Positions 8,751-17,327 of a stretch of DNA of 64,000 bases are shown here, piece by piece (position 1 is the first letter of the stretch; the number at the start of each line of letters is the position of its first letter). The stretch comes from Compostimonas suwonensis. GTDB taxonomy: Bacteria; Actinomycetota; Actinomycetes; Actinomycetales; Microbacteriaceae. The notes beneath the pieces were generated by a model. The model saw only the letters and a list, made by a program, of their open reading frames with translations, was not told where the DNA came from and made no database searches. Location: assembly GCF_002797855.1 (NCBI RefSeq), contig NZ_PGFB01000001.1:496001-560000 (forward strand), in the 5' to 3' direction. Made by a program: the position numbers and the translations under genes.

Positions 8751-9671
8751 CTAGTACGGGTAGTGCGGGATGGTCGTGCCGGTGGGGATGCCGCGTGAAG
8801 CGCCGTGCCGGTCGATCCCGAGCCCGGCGAGCAGACGTGCCCGCAGCTCGGCGAGCTCCGCGGATCCGCGGTCGCGCGGTCGTGCGCCCGGAACCGTGAG
8901 GAGCTGCTGGATGGTCGCGCCCTCGACGCCTTCTTCGCGCCCGAGGAGGACGACACGGTCGGCGAGCTGGAGTGCCTCGTCGACGTCGTGGGTGACGAGC
9001 AGCACGGTCGTGGGTGCCGCCGAATGGATCTCGAGAAGCAGGTCTTGCATCTTGAGACGGGTCAGTGCGTCGAGAGCGCCGAAGGGCTCGTCGAGGAGGA
9101 GGACGCCGGGGTTGCGGGCGAGTGCGCGGGCGAGCGAGGCGCGCTGCGCCATGCCGCCGGAGACCTCGCGCGGGCGCAGGTTGGCCGAGCCGGCGAGGCC
9201 CACGAGCTCGAGCAGGCGCGCGACGCGCTCGCGGCCCTCGGCTTTGGGTGTGCCGGCGGGGAGGCCCAGCGTGACGTTCTCGGTGAGGGTGCGCCACGGG
9301 AGCAGGCGCGGCTCCTGGAAGCCGACGGCTGTGCGGGTGTCGATGCCGGAGACGGGGGTCTCGTCGATGCGCACGGAGCCGACGCTGGGCTGGTCGAGGC
9401 CCCCCGCGATGCGCAGGAGGGTGGACTTGCCGCATCCGCTCGTGCCCAGGATGGCGAGCACCTCGCCCGGCTCGACCGTGAGGGTCACGTCGCGCAGCAC
9501 CGTGCGGGCGGGGCCCTTCGCGGCCCGCCCCTTGGAGGTCGCGGCGAAGGAGCGCCCGACGTCGCGGAACTCGACCTCGTAGGCCGTGTTCGAGACCCCG
9601 CCGGCCGCGTCGCCGTTCACGGACGACGACACGCTCGTGCCGCCGTTCGTGGCTGGTGCTGTGCTCGACAT
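8751..9671 (-). CDS. ssuB: ABC transporter ATP-binding protein, SsuB-like
   Basis: 306 residues. Walker A is GTSGCGKST, the Q-loop region is VGFQEPRLLPW, the signature is VSGGMAQRASLARAL, and Walker B is VLLLDEPFGALD, followed by the H-loop in LLVTHDVDEA. The frame is open 60 bases further upstream, but the ATG at 9671 has a well-placed GGAG and removes a proline-rich non-family extension, so it is preferred. It is the first gene of the ssuB-ssuA-ssuC unit. The family normally has ATPase-permease stoichiometry 2:2. Confidence 0.88.
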   Translation of the reverse strand: MSSTAPATNGGTSVSSSVNGDAAGGVSNTAYEVEFRDVGRSFAATSKGRAAKGPARTVLRDVTLTVEPGEVLAILGTSGCGKSTLLRIAGGLDQPSVGSVRIDETPVSGIDTRTAVGFQEPRLLPWRTLTENVTLGLPAGTPKAEGRERVARLLELVGLAGSANLRPREVSGGMAQRASLARALARNPGVLLLDEPFGALDALTRLKMQDLLLEIHSAAPTTVLLVTHDVDEALQLADRVVLLGREEGVEGATIQQLLTVPGARPRDRGSAELAELRARLLAGLGIDRHGASRGIPTGTTIPHYPY

Positions 9672-9776
9672 GGGAACGCTCCGGTGCGGTGGGGGAGGTG
9701 GGGCGACTTCCGACGTTACCGAATCGCGCAACCCCCCACGTCACACGACGAAACGGGGCGTAACACTTCGCAGCAC

Positions 9777-9838
9777 CGCGAGTGGACGCGAATCGGGGGT
9801 GGAAACGGCTTTGCACCCCCGAATCGCGTCCACTCGCG
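9777..9838. repeat. Palindromic element, family D
   Basis: 62 bp with 25-base arms, CGCGAGTGGACGCGAATCGG + GGGTG and its complement, one mismatch, and a 12-base loop. It lies between the divergent starts of ssuB and the SDR gene. Its right end reaches the expected -35 region of the SDR promoter. The arm start CGCGAGT and the ATCGG segment are shared with family B. Confidence 0.85.
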
Positions 9839-9865
9839 AGGAAGGAGAACAGGGAGAATGGGGGG

Positions 9866-10699
9866 ATGACCAGAACCGTCGCAGGCGCAACCGTCCTCAT
9901 CACCGGGGCGGCGATGGGCATGGGTCGTCTCTACGCCGAACGGGCCGTGCGCGAGGGCGCCCGGCACGTCATCCTCTGGGATCACGACCGGCCCGCGCTC
10001 GCCGCGACCCTCGCCGAGCTGCGTGCCGCGGCATCCGGGGCCACCGCGGTGCACAGCCACATCGTCGACCTCTCCGACCTCGGCTCGATCGCGCAGGCGG
10101 CCCAGAAGGTGCGCAAGGATGTCGGCAACCCCGACGTGCTCGTCAACAACGCGGGCATCGTGCGCGGCGCGCTCTTCTGGGAGCACGACAACGGGGCCGA
10201 CACCCGCACGATCATGCAGGTCAACGCGCTCGCGCCCATGTACGTGACCCGGGAGTTCCTGCCGGGGATGCTCGCCCGCCCGTACCGCGCGGCGCGCATC
10301 CTCAACGTGGCGTCGGCGGCCGGGATGCTCTCCCAGCCGCGGATGAGCGTCTATGCGGCATCCAAGTGGGCGGTCATCGGCTGGAGCGACTCGCTGCGCC
10401 TCGAGCTCGAGCGTGAGGACCACGGCAACGTGAAGGTCACGACCGCGGCCCCGAGCTTCATCAGCACGGGCATGTTCGAAGGCGCCCGCGGCCCGATGCT
10501 CACTCCGGTCATGACGCCCGACTACGTGGTCGACCGGGTGTGGCGGGCGATGCTCGCGGGGCGTCCGAGTGTGCTGCTGCCGTGGTCGGTGGGGCTGGCC
10601 CGGGTGCTCACGGGCGTGCTGCCGGTGCGGGTGTGGGATGCCGTGGCCGGCCGGATGGGCGTCTACGACACCATGAACGACTTCACCGGGCGGGACTGA
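9866..10699 (+). CDS. SDR-family oxidoreductase
   Basis: 277-residue short-chain dehydrogenase/reductase. The Rossmann NAD(P)-binding motif TGAAMGMG is near residue 13, NNAG near residue 95, the catalytic Ser region NVASAAGM near 150 and the YAASK catalytic pair near 165. The C-terminal part resembles membrane-associated SDRs of the SDR7 type. The start at 9866 is chosen because the upstream in-frame extension lies in the palindrome; GAGAAT six bases before the ATG could be a -10 for a leaderless mRNA. The stop overlaps the convergent tatB stop by 17 bases. Substrate unknown. Confidence 0.9.
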   Translation: MTRTVAGATVLITGAAMGMGRLYAERAVREGARHVILWDHDRPALAATLAELRAAASGATAVHSHIVDLSDLGSIAQAAQKVRKDVGNPDVLVNNAGIVRGALFWEHDNGADTRTIMQVNALAPMYVTREFLPGMLARPYRAARILNVASAAGMLSQPRMSVYAASKWAVIGWSDSLRLELEREDHGNVKVTTAAPSFISTGMFEGARGPMLTPVMTPDYVVDRVWRAMLAGRPSVLLPWSVGLARVLTGVLPVRVWDAVAGRMGVYDTMNDFTGRD

Positions 10700-11063
10700 G
10701 CCGGTCGTCGCGGTCGATCGTCTCGGGCGGATCTCCTCGTTCGCGCCCAGTGGTCGCGTTGTCCGGCCTCGGATGCTCGGGCCTCGGCGTGGTGGGAGTT
10801 GCGGAGGGGGTGTCGTCCATAAGCGCGTTGCGCACGATCCGGCGGGGATCGTATTGGCGGGGGTCGAGTTTCTTCCAGTCGACGTCGTCGAAATCGGGCC
10901 CCAGCTCTTCGCGCACCCGCCCCATCGCGCTGTCAGCCGTGCTGCGCAGACGGCGGAGCATCTGCGCAGCACGGGCCGCGAGCCCGGGCAGTCGGTGCGG
11001 TCCAATGACAAGGGCTGCGATGACCGCGATGATCAGGAGTTTTTCGAACGTCAGACCGAACAT
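10683..11063 (-). CDS. tatB: TatB-like twin-arginine translocase subunit
   Basis: 126 residues: a very short N-terminus MFGLTFEK, one membrane helix ending in the family turn GPHRLP, an amphipathic helix (LAARAAQMLRRLRSTADSAM), then a charged disordered tail. This is the TatB pattern: Glu near residue 7 and GPxRLP. It follows tatC by about 90 bases on the same strand, giving the order tatA-tatC-tatB. TatB with TatC forms the receptor for twin-arginine signal peptides. The 3' end overlaps the convergent SDR gene. Confidence 0.88.
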   Translation of the reverse strand: MFGLTFEKLLIIAVIAALVIGPHRLPGLAARAAQMLRRLRSTADSAMGRVREELGPDFDDVDWKKLDPRQYDPRRIVRNALMDDTPSATPTTPRPEHPRPDNATTGRERGDPPETIDRDDRLSPAR

Positions 11064-11155
11064 GCTGTATTCCTGTCTCGTGTGCGGATGGAGGTCATGC
11101 GAGTCGTCGGGGTGGCGAGTGCGGAAGGTGCGCGCCGAGCTGAGCGCCGCTGTGC

Positions 11156-11980
11156 CTAGCTCTGCTCCGGTGTGGGGATCGGGTCGGGCGAGAACGACTC
11201 GTCGAGCCTGTCGGCACGTCGCCGCCGCCTCCTGTCGGTGAGAAGGGCGATCGAGGCCGCCGCGAAATACAGAGCGATCATCGGGAGGGCCAGGAGGAAC
11301 ATCGCCATCACATCTGCTGCCGGGGTCGCGATCGCAGTGAAGGCCACGATCGCGAGCAGCGCGATCCGCCATGCCTTGATGATGGCCTTTCCGCTCATCA
11401 CACCGGCGAGGTTCAGGAGCACGAGGAACACGGGGAGCACAAAGGCGACGCCGATCGCGAGCACGAGCTTGAGCACGAAGTCGAAATACGGGCGTGCGGT
11501 CAGGATCGTGGTCGAGCCGTCGGGAGCGAATCCGGCGAGCAGCACCACCATGTGGGGCAGCACGAACCACCCGGCCGCACATCCGGCGAGAAAGAGCGGC
11601 ACCGCCGACAGCAGGAACCCGGCGGCATACCGCTTCTCTGCGACCTTCAGGGCGGGCATGAGAAAAGCCCACACCTCGTACAGCCACACGGGCGATGACA
11701 GCACGATCCCGGCGGTGATCGCTATCTGGAACCGGAGGTCGAAAGCGGATGAGACGTCGGAGAAGTTGAGACTCGCTTGACGGTCGCGGGTGGAGGCGAG
11801 CTCGGTGATGGGTGCTCGGATCGCATCGAGGATGACGTCCGAGAGGATCCAGCCGACGATCGTGCCGATCACGATGGCCGCTGCGGAGACGAGGAGTCGT
11901 TTGCGGAACTCGACGAGGTGCGCTCGCAGGGGCATCGTGCCGTCTCGAGCGCGCCGTCGCCCGAAGGTCGTCACGGCCAT
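11156..11980 (-). CDS. tatC: Sec-independent translocase TatC
   Basis: 274 residues with six predicted transmembrane helices. The N-terminal motif MPLRAHLVEFRKRLL matches the TatC cytoplasmic start that contacts signal peptides. The FDLRFQIAITAG and SSPVWLYEVWAFLMPAL segments are conserved in the family. The ATG at 11980 is five bases from the tatA stop; MPLRAHL at 11935 is an alternative start. The C-terminal tail is Arg-rich then acidic. It is the core signal-peptide receptor of the Tat pathway in the cytoplasmic membrane. Confidence 0.92.
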   Translation of the reverse strand: MAVTTFGRRRARDGTMPLRAHLVEFRKRLLVSAAAIVIGTIVGWILSDVILDAIRAPITELASTRDRQASLNFSDVSSAFDLRFQIAITAGIVLSSPVWLYEVWAFLMPALKVAEKRYAAGFLLSAVPLFLAGCAAGWFVLPHMVVLLAGFAPDGSTTILTARPYFDFVLKLVLAIGVAFVLPVFLVLLNLAGVMSGKAIIKAWRIALLAIVAFTAIATPAADVMAMFLLALPMIALYFAAASIALLTDRRRRRRADRLDESFSPDPIPTPEQS

Positions 11981-11984
11981 GGTG

Positions 11985-12239
11985 CTACGAGTTCGACGCG
12001 GGGCGGGGTTCTTTCGGCGGCGTCGCGAGGTCGCCACCCGAGGCGTCGGAGCTCGTGGAATCGGGCCGCGCCTGCTCCGCATGTGCCTCGTCGCTCTTCA
12101 TGGCCTTTGTCTCGCTCCTGAAGATCCGCATTGATTGACCGATACTGCGGCTCAGCGCCGGCAATTTAGTTGAACCAAACAACAAAAGCACGACCGCCAG
12201 AATAATTATCAGATGCCAGCCCGTGAGGTTTGCGAACAT
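11985..12239 (-). CDS. tatA: TatA translocase pore subunit
   Basis: 84 residues: MFANLTGWHLIIILAVVLLLFGSTKLP is a canonical TatA helix followed by the FG hinge and KLP turn, then the amphipathic segment ALSRSIGQSMRIFRSETKAM and a polar tail. The ATG at 12239 has AAGGA eight bases upstream; a longer frame exists but is not needed. It is the first gene of tatA-tatC-tatB. Its 5' part and the flanking 250 bases are clearly less GC-rich than the surroundings, which could mean recent acquisition or a regulatory region. Confidence 0.92.
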   Translation of the reverse strand: MFANLTGWHLIIILAVVLLLFGSTKLPALSRSIGQSMRIFRSETKAMKSDEAHAEQARPDSTSSDASGGDLATPPKEPRPASNS

Positions 12240-12779
12240 TTTTTTCCTTTCGTCGGGAGCTGGCCGACGCAAGGCGTGCCAACTCTGGTCACTTGGGAGC
12301 GAGCATAGAGCTTTAGCTGCTGCAGTGGGTGACTTTTGCGGAAAAAAGTCAAAAGTTGTTTATCACGATAAACCTTTTGATTGACGGACGATCTAAGTGT
12401 CGATACGGTCATCGCATGGTCAACGTAGACCCATACAACAAATCCTCTCGTGTGGAGGCAGTTTTTATGTCATCGCCGGTTCGATGCCGGGCCTCGAGCA
12501 TGTGCGCGGGTCTTGCGGCGTGCGAGAGCGCACGTCCGTGCAGACTGCTCCGCGCATCCTCGACGCGTCCCTCCGGTCCGGCGAGACTGCCTCGCCACCG
12601 ACCGTCGTCGACCCGAAGACGACGAGCTTTCGTGGGAGAACACGAGAGGGAAGGCGAGAGGGGGAGATGAGCCACCGGCCGACGCGGCCGATATCAGTGA
12701 GGCCGGGCCCCAGCACATCAGGCCGACGAGGCGGGACCCGGACTCTGTGACGAACACCTTATAAGGAGATTTATCACGA
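12240..12779. promoter_or_regulatory. Divergent regulatory region tatA / sugar-dehydrogenase cluster
   Basis: 540 bases. On the plus strand TTGACG (12381-12386), a 17-base spacer and TACGGT (12404-12409) form a near-consensus promoter. Just upstream is the perfect 16-bp palindrome GTTTATCACGATAAAC (12358-12373), flanked by a wider TCAAAAG / CTTTTGA inverted pair (12349-12380); it is a good operator candidate. GACTTTT...AAAAGTC (12331-12350) is a second small hairpin. The predicted transcript would begin near 12416 and carry a leader of about 365 bases before the gene at 12780. An ATG stands at 12416 and opens 84 codons (to 12670), with poor codon bias. TTTATCACGA also recurs directly before the 12780 start codon. 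Confidence 0.55.
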
Positions 12780-15700
12780 ATGGATAGTACCAAAGCACGA
12801 ACGCGACACGGGCTGCGCATCGTCGCGGCGACCGTGGTCGGCGTGATGACCGTCGCGAGCCTTGCCCTGATCGGCGGAGCCGCTCAGGCGCACGACGGGG
12901 TCGATCACGACGCAGAGGGCGGCGCAGCTGCGCTCGACTGGTCCAACTACGAGAAGGTGCTGCTCACCAAGGACGTCGGTGAGCCGATCGATCTCGCCGT
13001 GCTGCCGGACTCGCGCGTCCTGCACACCGCGCGCAACGGCGACATCCGTCTGACGGATCCGGCGAGCGGCATCACGAGCATCGTCAACCAGATCCCCGTC
13101 TACTCCAACTCGGAGGACGGCCTGCAGTCGATCGGACTCGATCCGGACTTCGCCGAGAACCACTGGGTGTACGTGGTCTACGCCCCACTCTCGGGAACGC
13201 CAGAGGGCTCGTCGCCCAACAGCCTCCCCGCGGGTGCCGATGAGAGCTACTGGGAGCAGTGGAAAGGCGTCAACAGACTCTCGCGCTTCCAATGGACGGG
13301 GTCGGCCCTCGATCTCGCCTCCGAGCAGGTCATCATCGAGATCGGAACCCAGAGAGGCCAGTGCTGCCATGTCGGCGCGGACTTCGACTGGGATGCGGAA
13401 GGCAACCTCTACCTGGCCACCGGTGACAACACTCCCGCGGGAGCCCCCGGCGCGAACGGGTTCGCCCCCAACAACGACGCACCCGGGATGAACCCCGGAT
13501 TCGACTCGCGTCGCGGAGCCGGGAACACCAACGACCTGCGAGGGAAGATCTTGCGGATCACAGTGCAGGAGGATGGCAGCTACACGATCCCGGAGGGCAA
13601 CCTCTTCCCCGTGGGAACGGAGAAGACGCGGCCGGAGATCTTCGTTATGGGCGTGCGCAATCCGTTCCGCATCGATGTCGACGCGGCGACCAACAGCCTC
13701 ACCTGGGGTGACTACGGCCCAGACGCCTCGGCGGCAGCCGCGGCGGACGGCGTGCGGGGTCCGATGGGCTACGTCGAGTGGAACGTGACAAGTCTCGACA
13801 AGCCGCTCAATGGCGGATGGCCCTACTTCACGGGCGACAACTTCGCGTACAACGAGTGGGACTTCGCCACGGGAACCCCGGGGGCGTTCTTCGACCCCGC
13901 CGCCCCGAAGAACAACTCGCGGTGGAACACGGGTCTCGTCGACCTGCCGCTGCCCACACCGGCGACGGTCTATTACGGCGACAGCCCCGGAGACCAGCCG
14001 TGGGACGAGTTCGTGAACTTCGGAGCCGGCAACGGTCAGGCGCCCATGGGCGGCCCGGTCTATCACTACGACGCCGAGAACCCGTCGACGTCCAAGCTGC
14101 CCGAGTACTGGGACGGCAAGGCGTTTATGGGTGAGTTCTCGCAGGACTACATCGCGGCCTTGACGGTGGACTGGGAGGATCTCGAGGTCACCCATGTCGA
14201 GGACTTCCTGCCCAACTCCGCTCTCACGGCAGCCGCTCAACCGATCCACGACAACCCGATGGACATCGAGTTCGGACCGGACGGCTCGCTCTACGTGCTC
14301 GAGTACGGTGACGGCTTCTTCCGGGCGAATCCGGACTCCGGTCTGTACCGCATCGACTTCGCGGAGGGCAACAAAGCCCCGCAGGCGAGCTTCACGGCAT
14401 CGCCCGGCTCGTCGTCGGATGCCCCTCTTGTGGTGACCTTCGACGCCTCGACCTCGTCCGACCCCGACGGCGACGCGATCGTCTACGACTGGGACTTCGA
14501 CGGCGACGGCACCTTCGACGCCACCGGAGTGACGGCGACGACCACGTACACGGAGCTCGGCCAGTACACGGCCCGACTGCGTGTGACCGATGCCGCCGGC
14601 AAGTTCGCCCTGTCGTCGAGGGTGATCTCCGTCGGCAACGTCGCGCCCGCCGTCACCGTCGAGTACCCGGGCGACGGGGCCTTCTTCGACTGGGGTCAGG
14701 CCGTACCGTACAAGGTGACGACGAGCGACGCAGAGGACGGTTCGGAGACCACCTGCTCGCGGGTCTCGTGGACCTACGGGCTCGGCCACGACGAGCACGC
14801 GCACCCCGAGGTGCAGGGCTCCGGATGCACCGGCGCGTGGAAGACCTCCGCGGACTCGCCCGAGCACGGAGCCGGTGCCAACCTCTACGGCGCCGTCGTT
14901 GTGACCTACACGGACAACGGTCACAACGGTCTGCCCGCCGCTCAGGGCGAGGCGACGGTGCGGCTGAACCCGTTCCTGCAGCAGGCGGAGCATGCCCTCA
15001 CCCGCCAGGGTGTGGTCGTCTACGCCGACGAGGACGCGAGCGCCGGAAACGCCGTCCGGGGTCTCGGTGCGGGTGACTACCTGCGCTACGACCCCGTGAA
15101 CCTCTCGGGGATCGACGGTGTGACGGTGCGGGCCACCGGTGGCGGAGCGGTGCAGCTTCGATGGGATGCCGCGGACGCGGCCCCCTTCGCGACGGCGCAG
15201 ATCCCGGCCGGCTCCGGATGGAAGGACGTCGAGGTCGAGTTGGCCAACGCCCCCCAGGGCTCGGGAACGCTCTACGTCACCTCGAACGACGAGCTCGCCG
15301 TCGACTCCCTCACCTTCCTCGGCGACGGCGCAGGGGATGTCTCGGCTCCGGTCGTGACGCACTCCCTCGATCCTGCAGCACCGACGGGCGTCGGCGGCGT
15401 CTACAACGTGCCGGTCACGCTCGCGCTCCATCCGACGGACGACGGCGCTCTCGCGAGCGTGCAGTATTCGCTCGACGGCGGAGCGGCCTGGACGACGGTC
15501 AGGGCGACGAACGGCGCATACACCGTGCCGTTCACCACCGATGGAGCTCGTATGCTGCAGTACCGCGCGACCGACACGGGGGGCAACATCTCGGCCGTCG
15601 GGTCGGTGGGCTTCACGATCGACCTGGATGCTCCGAACGAGCCGACCGTCATCTCGAAGACTACGGTCTCTGTGCCGTCGCCGCGGGTGGGCTACGGCGC

Positions 15701-16229
15701 TCCCGGCGAGGTCGTGGTGACCGTGACCGGCGCAGGCGGCATCCCGACGGGTGACGTCGTGGTGTCGGCCGGCGGCGTCGAGGTCGGCCGGGGAACGCTC
15801 TCGGACGGATCGGCGACGATCGCCCTCGAGCCGCGTCTGTCGGTCGGCAGTCACATCCTCACGGCGAGCTACCTGGCGGACGAGGTGTTCAAGACATCGT
15901 CCGGCATCGGCCGGTTGATCGTCTCGAAGGCGGCATCCGTGCTCACGGCGTCGGTGTCTCCCAACCCCGTCAAACCCGCGGTCGCGGCGCAGCTCACGAT
16001 CCACGCCGAGACCGCGACAGGTCTCGCAGGCGAGGGGACGGTGACAGTTCAGGTCAATCGCAACACCACCACGGTCGACCAGCTGAACGGGGCACTCGAC
16101 GCGAACGGCGACCTGGTGCTCGCTCTGCCGAAGCTGCCCGTGGGCAGTTACAAGCTGACGATCGTTCACGGGGCGACCGCCTCGACGACCGTCGCCTCCA
16201 CCCTGCTGAGCCTCACGGTGCAGCAGTAG
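12780..16229 (+). CDS. Secreted PQQ-type sugar dehydrogenase with PKD and Ig-like domains
   Basis: 1149 residues. A Sec-type signal peptide ends near AQAHDG (residue 38). Residues about 50-525 form a glucose/sorbosone dehydrogenase-type beta-propeller, with repeated EDGLQSIGLDPDF-, GDNTP- and MDIEFGPDGSLYVLEYG-type stretches. A PKD domain follows near 530-610 (DPDGD..YDWDFDGDG), then a beta domain with a Cys pair, a carbohydrate-binding-module-like region near 735-850 (EHALTRQGVVVYADEDASAG ...), and two or three Ig-like repeats to the C-terminus. AAGGAG lies 12 bases before the ATG. Similar proteins in soil actinobacteria accompany sugar-isomerase-like TIM barrels, as here. Whether PQQ is the true cofactor is not shown. 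Confidence 0.87.
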   Translation: MDSTKARTRHGLRIVAATVVGVMTVASLALIGGAAQAHDGVDHDAEGGAAALDWSNYEKVLLTKDVGEPIDLAVLPDSRVLHTARNGDIRLTDPASGITSIVNQIPVYSNSEDGLQSIGLDPDFAENHWVYVVYAPLSGTPEGSSPNSLPAGADESYWEQWKGVNRLSRFQWTGSALDLASEQVIIEIGTQRGQCCHVGADFDWDAEGNLYLATGDNTPAGAPGANGFAPNNDAPGMNPGFDSRRGAGNTNDLRGKILRITVQEDGSYTIPEGNLFPVGTEKTRPEIFVMGVRNPFRIDVDAATNSLTWGDYGPDASAAAAADGVRGPMGYVEWNVTSLDKPLNGGWPYFTGDNFAYNEWDFATGTPGAFFDPAAPKNNSRWNTGLVDLPLPTPATVYYGDSPGDQPWDEFVNFGAGNGQAPMGGPVYHYDAENPSTSKLPEYWDGKAFMGEFSQDYIAALTVDWEDLEVTHVEDFLPNSALTAAAQPIHDNPMDIEFGPDGSLYVLEYGDGFFRANPDSGLYRIDFAEGNKAPQASFTASPGSSSDAPLVVTFDASTSSDPDGDAIVYDWDFDGDGTFDATGVTATTTYTELGQYTARLRVTDAAGKFALSSRVISVGNVAPAVTVEYPGDGAFFDWGQAVPYKVTTSDAEDGSETTCSRVSWTYGLGHDEHAHPEVQGSGCTGAWKTSADSPEHGAGANLYGAVVVTYTDNGHNGLPAAQGEATVRLNPFLQQAEHALTRQGVVVYADEDASAGNAVRGLGAGDYLRYDPVNLSGIDGVTVRATGGGAVQLRWDAADAAPFATAQIPAGSGWKDVEVELANAPQGSGTLYVTSNDELAVDSLTFLGDGAGDVSAPVVTHSLDPAAPTGVGGVYNVPVTLALHPTDDGALASVQYSLDGGAAWTTVRATNGAYTVPFTTDGARMLQYRATDTGGNISAVGSVGFTIDLDAPNEPTVISKTTVSVPSPRVGYGAPGEVVVTVTGAGGIPTGDVVVSAGGVEVGRGTLSDGSATIALEPRLSVGSHILTASYLADEVFKTSSGIGRLIVSKAASVLTASVSPNPVKPAVAAQLTIHAETATGLAGEGTVTVQVNRNTTTVDQLNGALDANGDLVLALPKLPVGSYKLTIVHGATASTTVASTLLSLTVQQ

Positions 16230-16240
16230 TCAAGTAAGAC

Positions 16241-16277
16241 TCCGGCCGGCTCGCGCGAGGTGCGCGAGCCGGCCGGA
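16241..16277 (+). terminator. Perfect 16-bp intercistronic hairpin
   Basis: TCCGGCCGGCTCGCGC pairs perfectly with GCGCGAGCCGGCCGGA around a 5-base loop, eleven bases after the stop of the sugar dehydrogenase gene and upstream of the next gene's AAGGAG. It could be a partial terminator or a stabiliser of the upstream mRNA. Confidence 0.75.
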
Positions 16278-16302
16278 ACCCACCTCGAAGGAGAGAACAC
16301 AC

Positions 16303-17298
16303 ATGCACTCGCATTCCACATCGTTGGGCGCCCAGCCCATGAGCCGCAGGAGCCTGATGTTGGGCCTCGCGGCCTCGACGGTCGCCGTCGGCATCGGCAC
16401 GGCCTTCGCCGAGCCCGCCGTGGCGGCCGCTGCGGCCGCAGCGCCGACGGGGGGCGGAACCCGTCTCGTCCCCGTCAACAGGATCGGCGTTCAGCTCTTC
16501 TCGATCCGCGACAAGGTCAACGAACTCGGCTTCCGGGCCGTCTTCGAGGAGCTCGCCGACATCGGGTACAGCGAGGTCGAGTTCGCCGGCTACACCCAGG
16601 GCCAGGTCGGCGCGATCACCCCGCAGCAGATCCGGCAGCTGCTCGACGACAACGGCCTCCGCGCGGTCGGAACCCATCTGAGCCTCAGCCAGCTGGGCAA
16701 CGATCTCGCGAATCAGATCGACATCGCCCACACCCTGGGGATGCCGCACATCGGAACGGCGAACGCGCCGTCGAACAACAACACCGTCGCCGGCTACCTC
16801 GCGGCGGCCGAGTCGTTCAACAGCTGGGGTGAGCAGGCCTCCGCTGCGGGGCTGAAGCTCTATCAGCACAACCACCAGGGCGAGTTCCGCTTCGCCACGG
16901 ACGACCCCTCGCAGCGCCTGTACGACATCTTCCTCGACAACACCGACCCGAAGCACGTCTATCTGGAGATGGACGTCTACTGGGCGTACGTCGGTCAGTA
17001 TCTGTACCCCGGGTTCGAGCCGATCGACTACGTGACGGCTCATCCGCGTCGTTACCCGCTCCTGCACCTCAAGGACGGCAAGACGAACACGGCGGCGACG
17101 AACGGCTACGACATCATCGAGTTCGGTGCGGGCAACCTGCCGTACCAGAGCTTCCTGTCGCAGCTGCGTGACCGCGGGCAGCGTTTCGGCATCTACGAGC
17201 AGGACAACGCGGGCTCCTCCGCGGTTCCGCCGAACCCCGTCAACTCGCTGGGCAACGCCCGGCGCAGCTACGAGTCCATCGCCGCACTGCGCGGCTGA
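16303..17298 (+). CDS. Tat-exported sugar phosphate isomerase/epimerase-like TIM barrel
   Basis: 331 residues. The N-terminus carries a twin-arginine signal: SRRSLMLG near residue 14, an Ala-rich hydrophobic core and a cleavage site near AVA-AAA (residue 41-45). The mature part is an AP-endonuclease-2/xylose-isomerase-like barrel: NRIGVQLFSIRDKV, SEVEFAGYT, YQHNHQGEF, YLEMDVYWAYVG and LLHLKDGK supply the metal-ligand His, Glu and Asp candidates. AAGGAG lies 11 bases before the ATG. It follows the sugar dehydrogenase and lies 4 kb from a tatABC set transcribed in the opposite direction. Substrate unknown. Confidence 0.87.
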   Translation: MHSHSTSLGAQPMSRRSLMLGLAASTVAVGIGTAFAEPAVAAAAAAAPTGGGTRLVPVNRIGVQLFSIRDKVNELGFRAVFEELADIGYSEVEFAGYTQGQVGAITPQQIRQLLDDNGLRAVGTHLSLSQLGNDLANQIDIAHTLGMPHIGTANAPSNNNTVAGYLAAAESFNSWGEQASAAGLKLYQHNHQGEFRFATDDPSQRLYDIFLDNTDPKHVYLEMDVYWAYVGQYLYPGFEPIDYVTAHPRRYPLLHLKDGKTNTAATNGYDIIEFGAGNLPYQSFLSQLRDRGQRFGIYEQDNAGSSAVPPNPVNSLGNARRSYESIAALRG

Positions 17299-17327
17299 GC
17301 CATTCAGACAACGAGGAGAGAACAACG

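Noticed and set aside
8675-8956. Small ORFs between ssuA and ssuB on both strands
   Set aside because: They overlap the ends of ssuA and ssuB in other frames and lack coding bias or start sites.
12460-12510. tRNA T-arm-like segment (CCGGTTCGATGCCGG)
   Set aside because: No acceptor, D-arm or anticodon arm can be formed at the correct distances; a lone T-loop is not a tRNA.
12774-16169. 1131-codon minus-strand frame opposite the sugar dehydrogenase
   Set aside because: Shadow of a well-supported gene; charged low-information sequence without a start site or a domain.
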